A stretch of DNA of 64,000 nt from Gaiellasilicea sp963707575 (GTDB lineage: Bacteria; Actinomycetota; Thermoleophilia; Gaiellales; Gaiellaceae). Within the stretch, counting starts at the first letter, position 1, and each line of letters begins with the position of its first letter. Below are positions 35,801 through 44,181 of the stretch, piece after piece. The notes below the pieces were generated by a model. It made no database searches and was not told the origin of the DNA. It saw only the letters and a list, made by a program, of their open reading frames with translations. Position numbers and translations under genes: made by a program. The stretch covers positions 248,001 to 312,000 of the forward strand of contig OY970171.1 of assembly GCA_963707575.1 (NCBI GenBank). The letters run 5' to 3'.

Positions 35801-38800
35801 CGCTGGCCGGAAACGGAGACGGCGGCGAGACGGTCAGCGTCGAGGTGACACCGCACGACGGCACGGCTGCCGGCGCGGCTGCGTCCGACTCGGTCGCGAT
35901 CGCCTTCGTGCCCCACCACCTGACCTTCACGAGCTCGACCACGGCTCTCCCCTCCGGCGCCCAGCGCACGCTGAGCGTCGAGGTGCGCGATCCCGACGGC
36001 GCGCTCGTTGCCGGCGACAACGCGACAGCGGTCACCTTCTCGAAGTCCGGGGGCAGCGGCACCGTGACGGGTCTCGGCGCCGGCACAGCGTCGAACGGCG
36101 TCGCCTCGATCGACGTGAGCGGCTCGCTCGCAGGCGCGCTCACGATCACCGCGACCGCTGCCGGCCTCACCTCGGACAGCACGGCGTTCTCGGTCGTCCA
36201 CGGCACGGCGACGACGATCGACCTGCTCGCCTCGGGGTCGAGCGCCTCTGGCGCGACGAAGACGCTGACCGCGACGATTCAGGACGCGGCCGGAAACACC
36301 GTCACCTCGGACAGCTCCACCGTCGTCGGCTTCGCCAAGACCGGTGGCCCCGGCACCGTCGTTGGTCTCGGCACCGACACCGCCGCGAGCGGCGTCGCGT
36401 CGATCGACGTCACGAACACGACCGCCGGCCAGATCGACGTCGCGGCCAGCGCCGCGGGCCTCACCGCAGGCACGACGACGTGGACGATCGGCGCCGGCAG
36501 CGCGTCGACCGCCACGAGCACGATCGACGCCGCTCCGGGCACGATCGTCGCCGACGGCGTCGCCACCAGCACGATCACCGTGCGGCTCAAGGACGCGGCC
36601 GGGAACGACCTCGCAGCAGGCGGCGGCGTCGTGGCTCTGAGCCTCTCCGGCACCGGCAGCCTCGGCGGCGTCACCGACGAGGCCGACGGCACCTACACCG
36701 CCACGCTCACCTCCCCCACTTCCGTCGGCAGCGGCTCGATCACCGGCACGCTGAACGCGGCCGCTCTCGCCGACAGCGCCGCCGTCACGTACGTCCACGG
36801 CCCGGCGAGCGCGATCGCCCTCACCGACTCGGGCTCCCTCGTCGCCGGTGGCACGCATTCGCTCACGGGAACGATCGTGGACGCGCACGGGAACACGGTC
36901 ACCTCCGACAGCTCGACCGTCGTCACGTTCGGAAAGGCGAGCGGCGCCGGCACTGTCACCGGTCTCGGGACGGCGGTCGCGTCGAGCGGCATCGCCACGA
37001 AGGCCGTCACCAACGCGCTCGCCGGTCCGATCGCGCTGGAGGCGACGGCGGCCGGCGTCGCGGCCGGGACGACCGGCTACACGATCGCCGCCGGCCCGGT
37101 CAGCACCGCGACCTCGACGGTGGCGGCGAGCCCGACGAGCGTCCAGAACAGCGGCGTGGACACCAGCACGATCACCGTGACGGTGCGCGACGCCGGCGGG
37201 AACCCGCTGCCCGGCGAGACCGTCACGCTCGACGACGACGGCGCTGACTCGGCGATCGCCCCGGCGAGCACGACGACGAACGGCGCGGGCGTCGCGACGT
37301 TCAGCGTCACGAGCACGACCGTCGAGACCGGCGTCTACACCGCGACCGCCGACGGGATCGAGCTCACCGACACGGCCTCCGTCAACTTCGTCTTCAACGA
37401 CACGAACGACCCGACCAACACGATCACGCTCGCCGGGGCAACCGGCGCGTTCTTGGCCGGCACCGATCTCTACTACCGGCCCGCGGCGGCGGGCTCCTTC
37501 ACGCTCTCGAGCGCGGTCGTCGACGCAGGCTCCGGGCCGGCCTCCGCCACCTACCCGGCGGTCGGGGAGACGGGCTGGACACATGCGCTCGAGACTGTCG
37601 CCACTCCGTCCGCAGGCCCGTACGTCTCGAGCCCGTTCAGCTGGACGCCCGCCGCGGCCGGCGACTTCTCGATCGTCGTCACGGCCGCCGATGCCTGGAC
37701 GCCCGCGAACACGAGCGACACGACGATCGACGTGATCGAGGACTCCTCCGCGCCGACCGGCCAGACGATCTCCCTCGGCGGGCCGGTCTTCGCAGCGCTC
37801 TCGGTTCCCTTCGTGCTCGGCGACGGCACCGACCTCGGCGCCGGCCTCGACACCGCCACGCGGGTCGTCACGCGCGAGTCCGCCCTCCTCGTGGACGGTG
37901 CCTGCGGCACGTTCAGCGCAGACGTAGGCACGTTCACGAGCCCCGACACGAGCGTCCAGTCGGGCCGCTGCTATCGGTACACCTTCACGGTCGAGGACCG
38001 CGTCGGCAACGCCTCGGCCGGGGTCACGACCGCCGTCGCCCAGGTCGACACGGCCGCTCCGGCTGCGCCGGTCCAGACCGTCACCGAGACGGGCGACGAC
38101 GGTCACGCGACCGGCTCCACCCTCTACTTCGACCCGGCCGGCTCGGGCTCGTTCACGGTCACCTCGGCCGCCTCCGACGGCGAGTCCGGGATCGACAAGG
38201 TCACGTTCGCGGCGCCCGCCGCGGGCTTCGCGTCGCTCGACCCGGCCGACGACTCCACCCCGCCGTTCGCGCGCTCGTACTCCTGGGCCGCCGGCGCCGC
38301 CGGGTCAGGCGCACAGGCCGTGACGGCGGTCGACCGCGCCGGTCACAGCTCGGCCGGATCGTTCATGCTCACCCCCGACGCGGCCGACCCGACGGTCTCC
38401 TTCGACGCGCCGGCCGGAGGCGCGATGCTCGACTCCGGCTCGCATGCCCTCGAGGCGACGGCGAGCGACGCCGGAGCCGGCGTCGCGTCCGTGCTCTTCG
38501 AGTTCTCGTCGAGCGGCCCCGGCGGCCCGTTCACCGCGATCGGCACCGCCGACACGACGGTGCCCTACGCCGCCTCGTGGGACACCACGTCCGTGACCGA
38601 CGGTCCCAAGGTGCTGCGGGCGACGGTGACCGACAACGTCGGCCACACCGCTTCCGCGACGCGCAACATCGCGGTCGACAAGGTGCCCGGCGCGCCCGCC
38701 ACCTCGATCACGTCGCAGCCCTCCGACCCGAGCGCCAACGCGACCCCGACCTTCGGCTTCGGCTCGAGCGAGACGCCGTCCACGTTCGAGTGCCGCATCG

Positions 38801-41800
38801 ACGGCGGCGGCTGGAGCGCATGCGCGTCGCCGCACACAGTCTCCCCTGCCCTCACCGACGGCTCACATACGTTCGAGGCTCGCGCGACCGATGCCGCCGG
38901 CAACCAGGATGCGACGCCCGCGAGCCACACGTGGCTCGTCGACGCCACCGCTCCGACCGGCGCGCTGACGGCACCGGCGGCGCTCGCGGCCGTCTCCGGC
39001 AGCGCCGTCACCGTCACGTCCGATTCCTCGGACGGCGGGTCCGGCGTGCAGCACGCGCTCTTCGAGGTTCTCGTCGGGGGCTCCTGGCAGTCGCTGGGCG
39101 GCCCGGACACGAGCGCGCCCTACTCCGTCGCCTGGGACACGACCGGTCTCGCGGACGGCGACCACGATCTCCGCGTCACGACCCGCGACAACGCCGGCAA
39201 CTCGACTGTCTCCGCCGTGCGCACCGTGACCGTCGACAACTCGCTGCCGCTGCTGTCGGCGAGCGTCTCGCACAACCCGGTCAACCTGACCACACCCGAT
39301 CCCGCCCAGGTGAGCGCGGTCGCGGACGACCTCGGCTCGGGGATCGCGAACGTGCTCTTCGAGCAGTGCAACGAGACGTCTGCTGCCTGCACCTCCGACA
39401 CCTGGACCACGCTCGTCGGCCCCGACACCGTCGCGCCGTACGCGGTCGACTGGGCGATCCCGTCGGACGGCCCGCGCCTCCTTCGCGTGACCGCGACCGA
39501 CAACGCCGGCCGCTCGGCGGTCGAGCTGATCCTCACCACCGTCGACCGCACGCGGCCGAGCGGCTCGATCACGGCTCCGGCCGCCGGCGCCGCCCTGCGC
39601 GGCTCGGTCGCCCTCGCCGCCACCGCCTCCGATCCCGCGCCCGGCTCCGTCAACACGGTCACGTTCCAGGTCTCGCCCGCCGGCGCCGGTGCCTGGGACG
39701 ACCTGGGCGCCGACGGCTCGGCTCCCTATGCCGCCACCCTCGACACCACCGGGCTGACGGACGGCCTCTACGACCTGCGCGTCTTCACGACGGACGCCGC
39801 CGGCAACGCCGAGACCACGCCCGGCATCACCTCCGTACGCATCGACAACACTGCTGCGACCACCACCGACGACGCGCCGGCGGGCTGGAGTGACGGCGAC
39901 GTCGCGGTCGCGCTCACGGCCGGCGATCCGGGTGGCTCGGGCGTGGCTCAGACCGAGTACCGGCTCGACGGTGGCGCGGCGCAGCCGTACACGGTCGCCG
40001 TCACCGTCTCCGGGGAGGGCGTGCACACGCTTGAGTACCGCTCGCAGGACGCTGCCGGAAACTGGGAGGGCTGGCAGACCGTGAGCGTCCGCATCGACGA
40101 GACCGATCCGGTCACGACCGACGATGCACCGGCCGCGTGGCAGGCCGGTGCGACCACCGTCACACTCTCGCCCGCCGACGCCGGTGGCTCCGGCCTCGCG
40201 ACGACGACGTACGAGCTCGACGGAGGCTCGACCCAGACCGGCGCGACGGTGAACGTGCCTGCAACGCACGGCGTGCACACGATCACGTACCGCTCGACCG
40301 ACGCCGCGGGCAACGTCGAGTCGGACCGCAGCGCCTCGGTGCGCATCGACCGGCAGGCCCCGACGACGAGCGACGATGCGCCGGCCGGCCTCGGCAATCT
40401 CCCGATCACGGTCACCCTGTCCCCCGCCGACCCGGATTCGGGCGTCGACACGACGACCTACGAGATGAACGGCGGCGCGACGCAGTCGGGCACGAGCGTC
40501 TCGATCCCCGCTCTCACCGGTGCCTACACGATCACCTATCGATCCACCGACGCCGTCGGCAACGTCGAGGCGACCCGGACTGCGACCGTCCAGATCGACG
40601 CGACGGCGCCGACGACGAGCGCCACGATCTCGCCACGCAACCCGAACAACGGCCCGATCACGGTCTCCCTGTCGGCAGTCGACGCCGGCGGTGCCGGAGT
40701 CGACGAGACGCGCTTCCGGATCGACGGCGGCAGCGAGACGGCCGGCTCGAGCGCCCTCGTCGCCGGTGCAGACGGCCCGCACACCGTGCACTTCTACTCC
40801 GTCGACACGCTCGGGAACGTCGAGGCCGAGCAGCTCGTGACGGTCACGATCGACACCGCCGGCCCCACGGGCACCCCGGCCAATCCGGGCGGCTACCTGC
40901 GCGGTACGGCCGCGGAGCTGCGCTGGACGCCCGACACACCCGCCGACGTCTCCTCCGTCACCTTCGAGTTCTCCACCGCGGGCGCGGGCGCCTGGGCTGC
41001 CCTGCCGGGCGGCACGGTCGCGACGCCGATGCTCTCCGCCTACACGTACAGCTGGAACACGACCGCGGTCGCCGACGGCCCCTACGACTTGCGCGTGCGC
41101 GTCGAGGACGAGCTCGGCAACGAGACGATCCAGCTTCTGCCCAGCCTGCCCAAGACCGTGGACAACGGGTTGCCGACGGCGACCGTCTCGACCCCGGCCG
41201 GCGGTAGCGTCGTCTCGGGCTCCGTGTCGCTCGGCGGCTCCGCCGGCGACGCGCTGTCGGGCATCACGTCCACGGCGATCCAGTTGAAGCCGGCCGGCGC
41301 CGCGGGCTTCACCACCGTCGCGAGCAGCTCCACCGGAGCGGTCTCGACGACATGGGACAGCGGCCTCGTCGCCGATGGCGCGGTCGAGATCAAGGTCGTC
41401 GCCACCGACGGCGCCGGGAACCAGGCCGAGTCGGCAGTCGTCACCTTCACGGTCGACAACGACGCGCCGACGGTGACCCTCGCCGATCCCGGCGTGGCCG
41501 TCTCCGCCTCCCCCACGCTCACGGCGACCGCCGCGGTCGACACCGTGAGCATCGCCTTCGAGTATCGCGCGGCCGGTTCGAGCCCGTGGCTCCTGATCGA
41601 CACCGACGCCACGCCCGGCGATGGCTTCGAGGCGACCTGGTCGATCGGGCCCGTCGCCGAGGGGGCGTACGAGCTGCGTGCCCGCGCGACCGACGGCGGC
41701 GGCAACTCCGGCACGAGCGGGCTCCGCACCGTCCTGCTCGACAAGACGGATCCGACCGGCTCGGTCACCGCGCCCACCGGCGGCTCGACGATCGGCGGAA

Positions 41801-44181
41801 CGGCGGTCGCGCTCACCGCCGACGCGGCGGACGGCGGGTCCGGCGTGCGCGACGTCGTCTTCCTCGTCAAGCAGTTCGGCTCCTCCACCTTCGACCCCGT
41901 CGGCACGGACGCGACCGCCCCGTACGCGCTGACCTGGGACGCGTCGAGCGCGACTGACGGTGCTGCCGAGATCCGCGTGCTCGTCACCGACGTCGCCGGC
42001 AACACGCGTACGTCGGCCGTCGTTCCCGTCACCCTCGATTCCTCCGGCCCGAGCGTCACGCTCACCGATCCCGGCGCCGCCCTTTCGGGCACCGTTGCAC
42101 TCGGGGCGACGACCGGCGGCGGCGCCGTTCGCGTCCGCTTCGAGCTCAGCCCGGCCGGCGCAGGCTCCTGGACGGAGATCGCCACCGACACGGCGGCACC
42201 GTTCGGCGCGGCCCTGGACACGGCTGCGCGCGCCGACGGCGTCTACGACCTGCGCGCCACCGGCTTCGATGCGTTCGACAATCCCTCCACCCCGTCGGTG
42301 CGGGCCGGAGTGCGCTTCGACAACACGGCGCCATCGCTCGTCTCCGCGTCGCCCGCCGACGGCTCCGTCTCCACCGCTGCGAGCCAGATCGTGCTCGAGG
42401 CGAGCGAGCCCGTCATCGTCACCGGAGCGCTCCTCGACGGCGGCGCCGCACCGGCAGCGTCGATCTCGGGCACCACGATCACGTTCGCGACGGGCTCGCT
42501 TGCAGATGGCGTGCACGTGCTCGCCGGCCGGCTCGAGGATGCGAGCGGCACCAGCACGCCCTTCCGGGTGGCCGTGACGATCGAGAGCGTGGCCGGCGCC
42601 GACCGGCTGCCGGTCGAGCGGAGCATGTCGTACACGACCACGCTCGTCACCGCCGCAGGCGGGCTCGCGACCGTCTCGCTGCCGCCGGCGGGCTGGCCGA
42701 CCGCTCCGACGACCGACGACTTCCTCGTCGTCCGCGTCGACCCCTCCCCGCCCACGCCCACCCTCGCTCCCGGCATCGTCCCCGGCGGCCACGTGATCGA
42801 GGTCACCGCTCACTGGGCGCTCGCCGGCACCCCGGTGACCGCGTTTGCGGCACCGCTCGACATCACGATCCCGAATCCGGGTGGCGCGTTCGTCTCGCCG
42901 TCCACCTCGGACGACGGGATCACGTGGCGATCGCTCGCGCGTCTCAACGGATCGACGCTGCCGGCCGGCCAGTCCGACGGCTACTACGTCGCCGGCGGCA
43001 ACGTCCACGTGCTGACCCGCCACCTCAGCTTCTTCGCACTGATGCTCGACGACGAGGCGCCTACGCCCCCGATCCACATCGCCGGCGTCGTCGCCGATGA
43101 CGGCCTGACCATCCGCTGGCTCCCCGGCACCGACTCGAGCGGCCACCTCGGCAACGTCATCCTCGTCGTCAACGGCGGCGAGTATCGCCAGTTCGGCCCG
43201 ACCGAGTACGAGGCGAAGCTCGGCCCGATCGAGCCGGGCGACACGCGCCGGTTCCAACTCCTGCAGCTGGACGGAGCCGGCAACAAGAGCATCCTGACCC
43301 CCGTCCTGCGCGCGGTTCCGAGCGTCACCGGGCTCGGCGTCGACGCTGCCCGCGCCGCGCTCGCCGAGCGGGGCTTCCGGCTCGGCCAGGTGCGCGAGGA
43401 GATCGTGCCCACCGTCGCCGCAGGCACCGTCGTGGCGCCGGCCGCGCTCACGATGGCGGTCGAGTCGAGCGCGATCGACCTGGTCGTCGCTCGCGGCACC
43501 GCCGCCGCCCGGACGAAGTTCGTGCTCCAGGTCGCGAGCGCGCCGACGGTGACGCTGCAGAAGCGCACCAGTCTCGCCGCCCGCGTGAAGGTGACGCGTC
43601 CGGCGCAGCTGACCGCAACGCTGTACTCCCCGGCCAAGAAGCGCGTCTCCACCTGGAAGCGGAACGTGAAGGCGGGCAGCACCATCGTCAGGCTCCAGCT
43701 GCCGGCGCGGATCAAGCGCCCCGGGACGTACCGCGTCGTCTGGGTCGCCCGCTCCGGGGCCGAGACGATCCGCCGGACGGTCAACATCCGCCTCGCGGCG
43801 CCGAAGCCCCTGAAGCCGCGCTCCCAGCAGCAGAAGGTGGACGTCGTGTTCGCGGGCGAGCGCGCCGCGCTCGACTCGATCGCCGCCCAGCTCGCCGGGA
43901 CGAGGGCGCGTGCCCTCGCGAGGACCGACGACGACGGGACCTTCGCGCTCGCCTCCTCCCGCTCGCGCAACATCGGGGTAGCGGTCGTGGACGTCGACGA
44001 CTACGGCGTCGGCGTCGTCCGCGATCTCGGCATCGTCTTCCCGCGGCTGCAGCTGATCGGGATCGCACGTGACCCGGGCACACGCCAGCGTGCCGTGCGC
44101 GCCGGGGCCGTGCTCGCCCTGCCGCGCAGCACCCCTGCGGCGAAGGCTGCGCGGGCGATCGCGCGCATCGCCGGGCGCTAG
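26890..44181 (+). CDS. Giant exported Ig/cadherin-like repeat protein (5763 residues) with PASTA and receiver-like C-terminus
   Basis: A single frame of 17.3 kb. Order: N-terminal membrane segment or signal (about 18-42); a beta-rich head (about 60-430); two related Ig-like modules (about 434-700); 24 tandem ~96-residue modules (about 704-3007) of two types, most with the Ca-binding-like DADGD motif; about five invasin/Big_1-like modules (about 3008-3500); a long run of Ig-like modules including TTDDAP...YRSxDAAGNxE repeats near 4320-4650; a PASTA-like domain (about 5475-5540); an Ig-like module; and a receiver-like fold (about 5650-5763). Probably a surface adhesin or matrix protein. GTG start; upstream stop at 26821 leaves no alternative. 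The stop overlaps that of the convergent TauE gene. Confidence 0.9.
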   Translation: MTHIPTLRLDVSPAPAWAGLRLAICAIAALLAGLLLLGQVGRDEAAPAAGFLQQALGSQDADAPLVREPLLGVRTVLDSRSFGFERAGESVSLRPSGSRADWTRYEGGAVRTTPFGSETVLFRGERGLEQFLTVERRQGERTWRWQLQTGNLEPRLRVDGAVEFHRGRGTAALRIAPVAILDADGQDVTPAGLRWSLAERGSTWWLELELDDARLPLPYVIDPAIGPAATTTAFDTGSPLVLTRPGNAGDLLLAQITVRSTGAITAPAGWNLIGTATGTAIKQSTYWKFATGSEAPAALTWSWPSGHGAGSIVAYANAHPVSPIDASNQGNGSSATASAPTVTTTVPNDRIVAFYGVATGGSTVTPTGGQGQTALFTPTGTTSGGPAGSRITIGATEATQATAAVVAAKTAAVSNVAWVGSLVAVRQAPDDGDGTLTTSATGSSAGSTGNSITFTYTAGVHGMANGAIAVDAPVGWSAPSTTGSAAGYTTASTGTVGVSGQRLTVTGVTLNAGATMTITYGSTASGGPGATASAATGAVSWAALARGTAAGTLAALGASPSITQYAANGSGTMIVAPTQLLQGTATTLTFTYTTATGGMSNGAVTIAIPAGWTAPNTTAGTAGYTTASTGTVAWNGGTRILTVSGVSRTAGQTLTITYGAGAGGAVTVPAGSGTVTWQAQQRSLAAGTLVNLGTSPGSTYNAPPTATVSLAPVSPTTNQTVTATATRNDADGDTVTLTYVWKVNGVTRKTTSASSSLTDTLDLSGAGDGDKGQTVSVEVTPNDANQNGTTVSDSEVVANSAPTISSVTIDQGSPTTNQTLSVTVVSADADGDARTYAYQWRKNGSDLVGQTGATLDLSAAGNGSKGDGITVAVVANDGSANSAPALSSAVTVANSAPTISSVTIDQGSPTTNQTLSVTVVSADADGDARTYAYQWRKNGSDLVGQTGATLDLSAAGNGSKGDGITVAVVANDGSANSAPALSSAVTVANSTPTISSVTIDQAAPKTNDTLSASVTSADADGDARTYAYQWRLDGSDIPGATGATLDLGQPGHGSKSDDISVEVVANDGSAGSAPATSAPIAIQNSAPTVTSVTIDQGAPTTNQLLSVTVVSADADGDARTYTYQWRKNGADRFGETAATFDLSQLGNGDKGDGISVEVIAADGSDSSTPLTSAAVTVANSAPVLSAVSIDQAAPATNATLSATITASDPDGDTVTPTRQWRKNGVDLAGATGAALDLSVAGNGDKGDQIALRVSVSDGAVSDGPVTSSAVTVANSAPAITSVSIVQASPRTNDTLTVSVASSDLDGDAVAYAYQWRKNGVDLAGETAATLDLSVAGNGSKADLISVRVTGNDGTASSTPSTSTAVTIANTAPSATVTLAPAAPSTTTTLTATATKADADGDTVTLTYVWKADGVTRKTTSGSASLTDAFDLSGAGDGDEGQTVSVEVVPNDGTVDGSAASDSETVVNSTPTATVSLAPAGPKTDQVLTATATKVDADGGDTLTLTYVWKVDGVTRRTTSGSASLTDTLDLSNAGNGDEGQVVSVEVTPNDGSADGPTASDSETVANSAPTVTGVTIDQAAPRTNDTLSVSVSSADADGDARTYAYQWRLDGSDIPGATGATLDLSQAGNGDRGDDVTVEVVANDGSTGSAPLSSAAVTVQNSLPAATVALSPDPAGTNDTLTATATRSDADGDTVTLTYVWKVNGVTVKSTPGTSSLTDTLDLAQAGNGSAGETITVEVTPNDGSADGAAATDGVGIGNSLPAATVSLAPAAPGTAAVLTATATAADTDGNAVTLTYVWKVDGATVKTTSAASSLTDTLDLAQAGNGDKGETVTVEVTPNDGSADGTPVADAVVVGNTAPTAGVSLAPAAPKTDNLVTATATRADADGDAVTLTYVWKVDGTTVKTTSATSSLTDTLDLAQAGNGDKGETITVEVTPNDGTADGAAASDSEVVANSAPVLSSVSIAQAAPRTNDTLSLSVTATDADGDALTPARQWRKNGTDLAGETGATLDLSLAGNGGKGDQLDLRLSVSDGTASSATLTSSAVTVLNSAPTVVSATIDQAAPKTNDALTVAVATADADGDTATLTYQWAKNGVDRFGETAAGYDLSEIGNGDKGENVTVRVTASDGTDPSAPFGSAAVTVTNSAPVVDTVAIDQAAPRTNDTLTLSITSHDEDGDAVAYTYQWRRNAADLAGATASTLDLSQAGNGDKGEQLSVRVIGADGGASSSPLTSSAMTIANTAPAATVSLAPATPTTNQVLTATATKADSDGDTVSLTYVWKVDGATRKTTAGSSSLTDTLDLSGPGDGDKGQVVTVEVTPHDGDESGTPASDSETVANSAPTIASVTIDQASPATTTVLSVTVASADADGDARFTTYQWVKNGTDLAGETGATLDLGAAGNGDSGDSIAVRVVSSDGSASSAPATSPSVTVGNAAPTISSVTIDQAAPRTNDTLSATVVSADADGDARTYAYQWLLDGVDIAGATAASLDLSQTGHGDKGDRLSVRVTASDGTDPSAPTTSAEVTIMNSAPTIGSLSIDQAAPRTNDTLTLTLAATDADGDTLTSARQWLSGGVDISGATAATLDLSQPGHGDKGDTIAVRATVSDGSATSAPATSAGVVVVNSTPVVDSVSIDEATPRTDDTLTVTVSSSDADGDGRTYGYQWRRNGVDLVGETGATLDLSIPGHGDKADELAVAVVAHDGSASSSPSVSGGVTVGNSAPTITSVTIDQAAPRTNDLLTATVVSADVDGDARTHAFQWQRNGLDLAGETGATLDLSVAGNGDKADDITLKVTAGDGSASSAPSTSAPVSIQNSAPTITLAAIDQASARTNDTIDATVTATDADGDAVTVSRQWTKNAGDLVGATGTSLDLSVAGNGDKGDVLRVRGEATDGDDDAAPITSAPLTVSNSVPTAGVALAPASPATDDVVTATAMRADVDADTVTLTYVWKVDGVTVKTTAGSSSLTDTLDLALAGNGDGGETVSVEVTPHDGTAAGAAASDSVAIAFVPHHLTFTSSTTALPSGAQRTLSVEVRDPDGALVAGDNATAVTFSKSGGSGTVTGLGAGTASNGVASIDVSGSLAGALTITATAAGLTSDSTAFSVVHGTATTIDLLASGSSASGATKTLTATIQDAAGNTVTSDSSTVVGFAKTGGPGTVVGLGTDTAASGVASIDVTNTTAGQIDVAASAAGLTAGTTTWTIGAGSASTATSTIDAAPGTIVADGVATSTITVRLKDAAGNDLAAGGGVVALSLSGTGSLGGVTDEADGTYTATLTSPTSVGSGSITGTLNAAALADSAAVTYVHGPASAIALTDSGSLVAGGTHSLTGTIVDAHGNTVTSDSSTVVTFGKASGAGTVTGLGTAVASSGIATKAVTNALAGPIALEATAAGVAAGTTGYTIAAGPVSTATSTVAASPTSVQNSGVDTSTITVTVRDAGGNPLPGETVTLDDDGADSAIAPASTTTNGAGVATFSVTSTTVETGVYTATADGIELTDTASVNFVFNDTNDPTNTITLAGATGAFLAGTDLYYRPAAAGSFTLSSAVVDAGSGPASATYPAVGETGWTHALETVATPSAGPYVSSPFSWTPAAAGDFSIVVTAADAWTPANTSDTTIDVIEDSSAPTGQTISLGGPVFAALSVPFVLGDGTDLGAGLDTATRVVTRESALLVDGACGTFSADVGTFTSPDTSVQSGRCYRYTFTVEDRVGNASAGVTTAVAQVDTAAPAAPVQTVTETGDDGHATGSTLYFDPAGSGSFTVTSAASDGESGIDKVTFAAPAAGFASLDPADDSTPPFARSYSWAAGAAGSGAQAVTAVDRAGHSSAGSFMLTPDAADPTVSFDAPAGGAMLDSGSHALEATASDAGAGVASVLFEFSSSGPGGPFTAIGTADTTVPYAASWDTTSVTDGPKVLRATVTDNVGHTASATRNIAVDKVPGAPATSITSQPSDPSANATPTFGFGSSETPSTFECRIDGGGWSACASPHTVSPALTDGSHTFEARATDAAGNQDATPASHTWLVDATAPTGALTAPAALAAVSGSAVTVTSDSSDGGSGVQHALFEVLVGGSWQSLGGPDTSAPYSVAWDTTGLADGDHDLRVTTRDNAGNSTVSAVRTVTVDNSLPLLSASVSHNPVNLTTPDPAQVSAVADDLGSGIANVLFEQCNETSAACTSDTWTTLVGPDTVAPYAVDWAIPSDGPRLLRVTATDNAGRSAVELILTTVDRTRPSGSITAPAAGAALRGSVALAATASDPAPGSVNTVTFQVSPAGAGAWDDLGADGSAPYAATLDTTGLTDGLYDLRVFTTDAAGNAETTPGITSVRIDNTAATTTDDAPAGWSDGDVAVALTAGDPGGSGVAQTEYRLDGGAAQPYTVAVTVSGEGVHTLEYRSQDAAGNWEGWQTVSVRIDETDPVTTDDAPAAWQAGATTVTLSPADAGGSGLATTTYELDGGSTQTGATVNVPATHGVHTITYRSTDAAGNVESDRSASVRIDRQAPTTSDDAPAGLGNLPITVTLSPADPDSGVDTTTYEMNGGATQSGTSVSIPALTGAYTITYRSTDAVGNVEATRTATVQIDATAPTTSATISPRNPNNGPITVSLSAVDAGGAGVDETRFRIDGGSETAGSSALVAGADGPHTVHFYSVDTLGNVEAEQLVTVTIDTAGPTGTPANPGGYLRGTAAELRWTPDTPADVSSVTFEFSTAGAGAWAALPGGTVATPMLSAYTYSWNTTAVADGPYDLRVRVEDELGNETIQLLPSLPKTVDNGLPTATVSTPAGGSVVSGSVSLGGSAGDALSGITSTAIQLKPAGAAGFTTVASSSTGAVSTTWDSGLVADGAVEIKVVATDGAGNQAESAVVTFTVDNDAPTVTLADPGVAVSASPTLTATAAVDTVSIAFEYRAAGSSPWLLIDTDATPGDGFEATWSIGPVAEGAYELRARATDGGGNSGTSGLRTVLLDKTDPTGSVTAPTGGSTIGGTAVALTADAADGGSGVRDVVFLVKQFGSSTFDPVGTDATAPYALTWDASSATDGAAEIRVLVTDVAGNTRTSAVVPVTLDSSGPSVTLTDPGAALSGTVALGATTGGGAVRVRFELSPAGAGSWTEIATDTAAPFGAALDTAARADGVYDLRATGFDAFDNPSTPSVRAGVRFDNTAPSLVSASPADGSVSTAASQIVLEASEPVIVTGALLDGGAAPAASISGTTITFATGSLADGVHVLAGRLEDASGTSTPFRVAVTIESVAGADRLPVERSMSYTTTLVTAAGGLATVSLPPAGWPTAPTTDDFLVVRVDPSPPTPTLAPGIVPGGHVIEVTAHWALAGTPVTAFAAPLDITIPNPGGAFVSPSTSDDGITWRSLARLNGSTLPAGQSDGYYVAGGNVHVLTRHLSFFALMLDDEAPTPPIHIAGVVADDGLTIRWLPGTDSSGHLGNVILVVNGGEYRQFGPTEYEAKLGPIEPGDTRRFQLLQLDGAGNKSILTPVLRAVPSVTGLGVDAARAALAERGFRLGQVREEIVPTVAAGTVVAPAALTMAVESSAIDLVVARGTAAARTKFVLQVASAPTVTLQKRTSLAARVKVTRPAQLTATLYSPAKKRVSTWKRNVKAGSTIVRLQLPARIKRPGTYRVVWVARSGAETIRRTVNIRLAAPKPLKPRSQQQKVDVVFAGERAALDSIAAQLAGTRARALARTDDDGTFALASSRSRNIGVAVVDVDDYGVGVVRDLGIVFPRLQLIGIARDPGTRQRAVRAGAVLALPRSTPAAKAARAIARIAGR
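28999..35910 (+). repeat. Array of 24 tandem ~96-residue Ig/cadherin-like modules inside the giant gene
   Basis: I count 24 units. Sixteen are type A (95 residues, pattern APTISSVTIDQAAPRTND...DADGD...YQWRKNG...LDLS..GNGDKGD) and eight type B (97-98 residues, pattern PTATVSLAP...DADGDTVTLTYVWKVDG...SLTDTLDL). Order: B, A x6, B, B, A, B, B, B, A, A, A, B, A x6, B. Types are interspersed, which indicates block duplications and recombination. Each unit carries a DxDGD acidic loop that could bind calcium. Confidence 0.85.
29291..29860 (+). repeat. Near-perfect 285-bp tandem duplication of one module
   Basis: Bases 29291-29575 and 29576-29860 are the same over 285 bp except for one base near the end. 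All other modules of the array have clearly diverged, so this is a very recent duplication (or gene conversion) of exactly one 95-residue module, in phase. Confidence 0.93.

Noticed and set aside
28999..35910. CRISPR-like or satellite repeat
   Set aside because: The ~288-bp periodicity is coding, in frame, with diverged units and no spacers.
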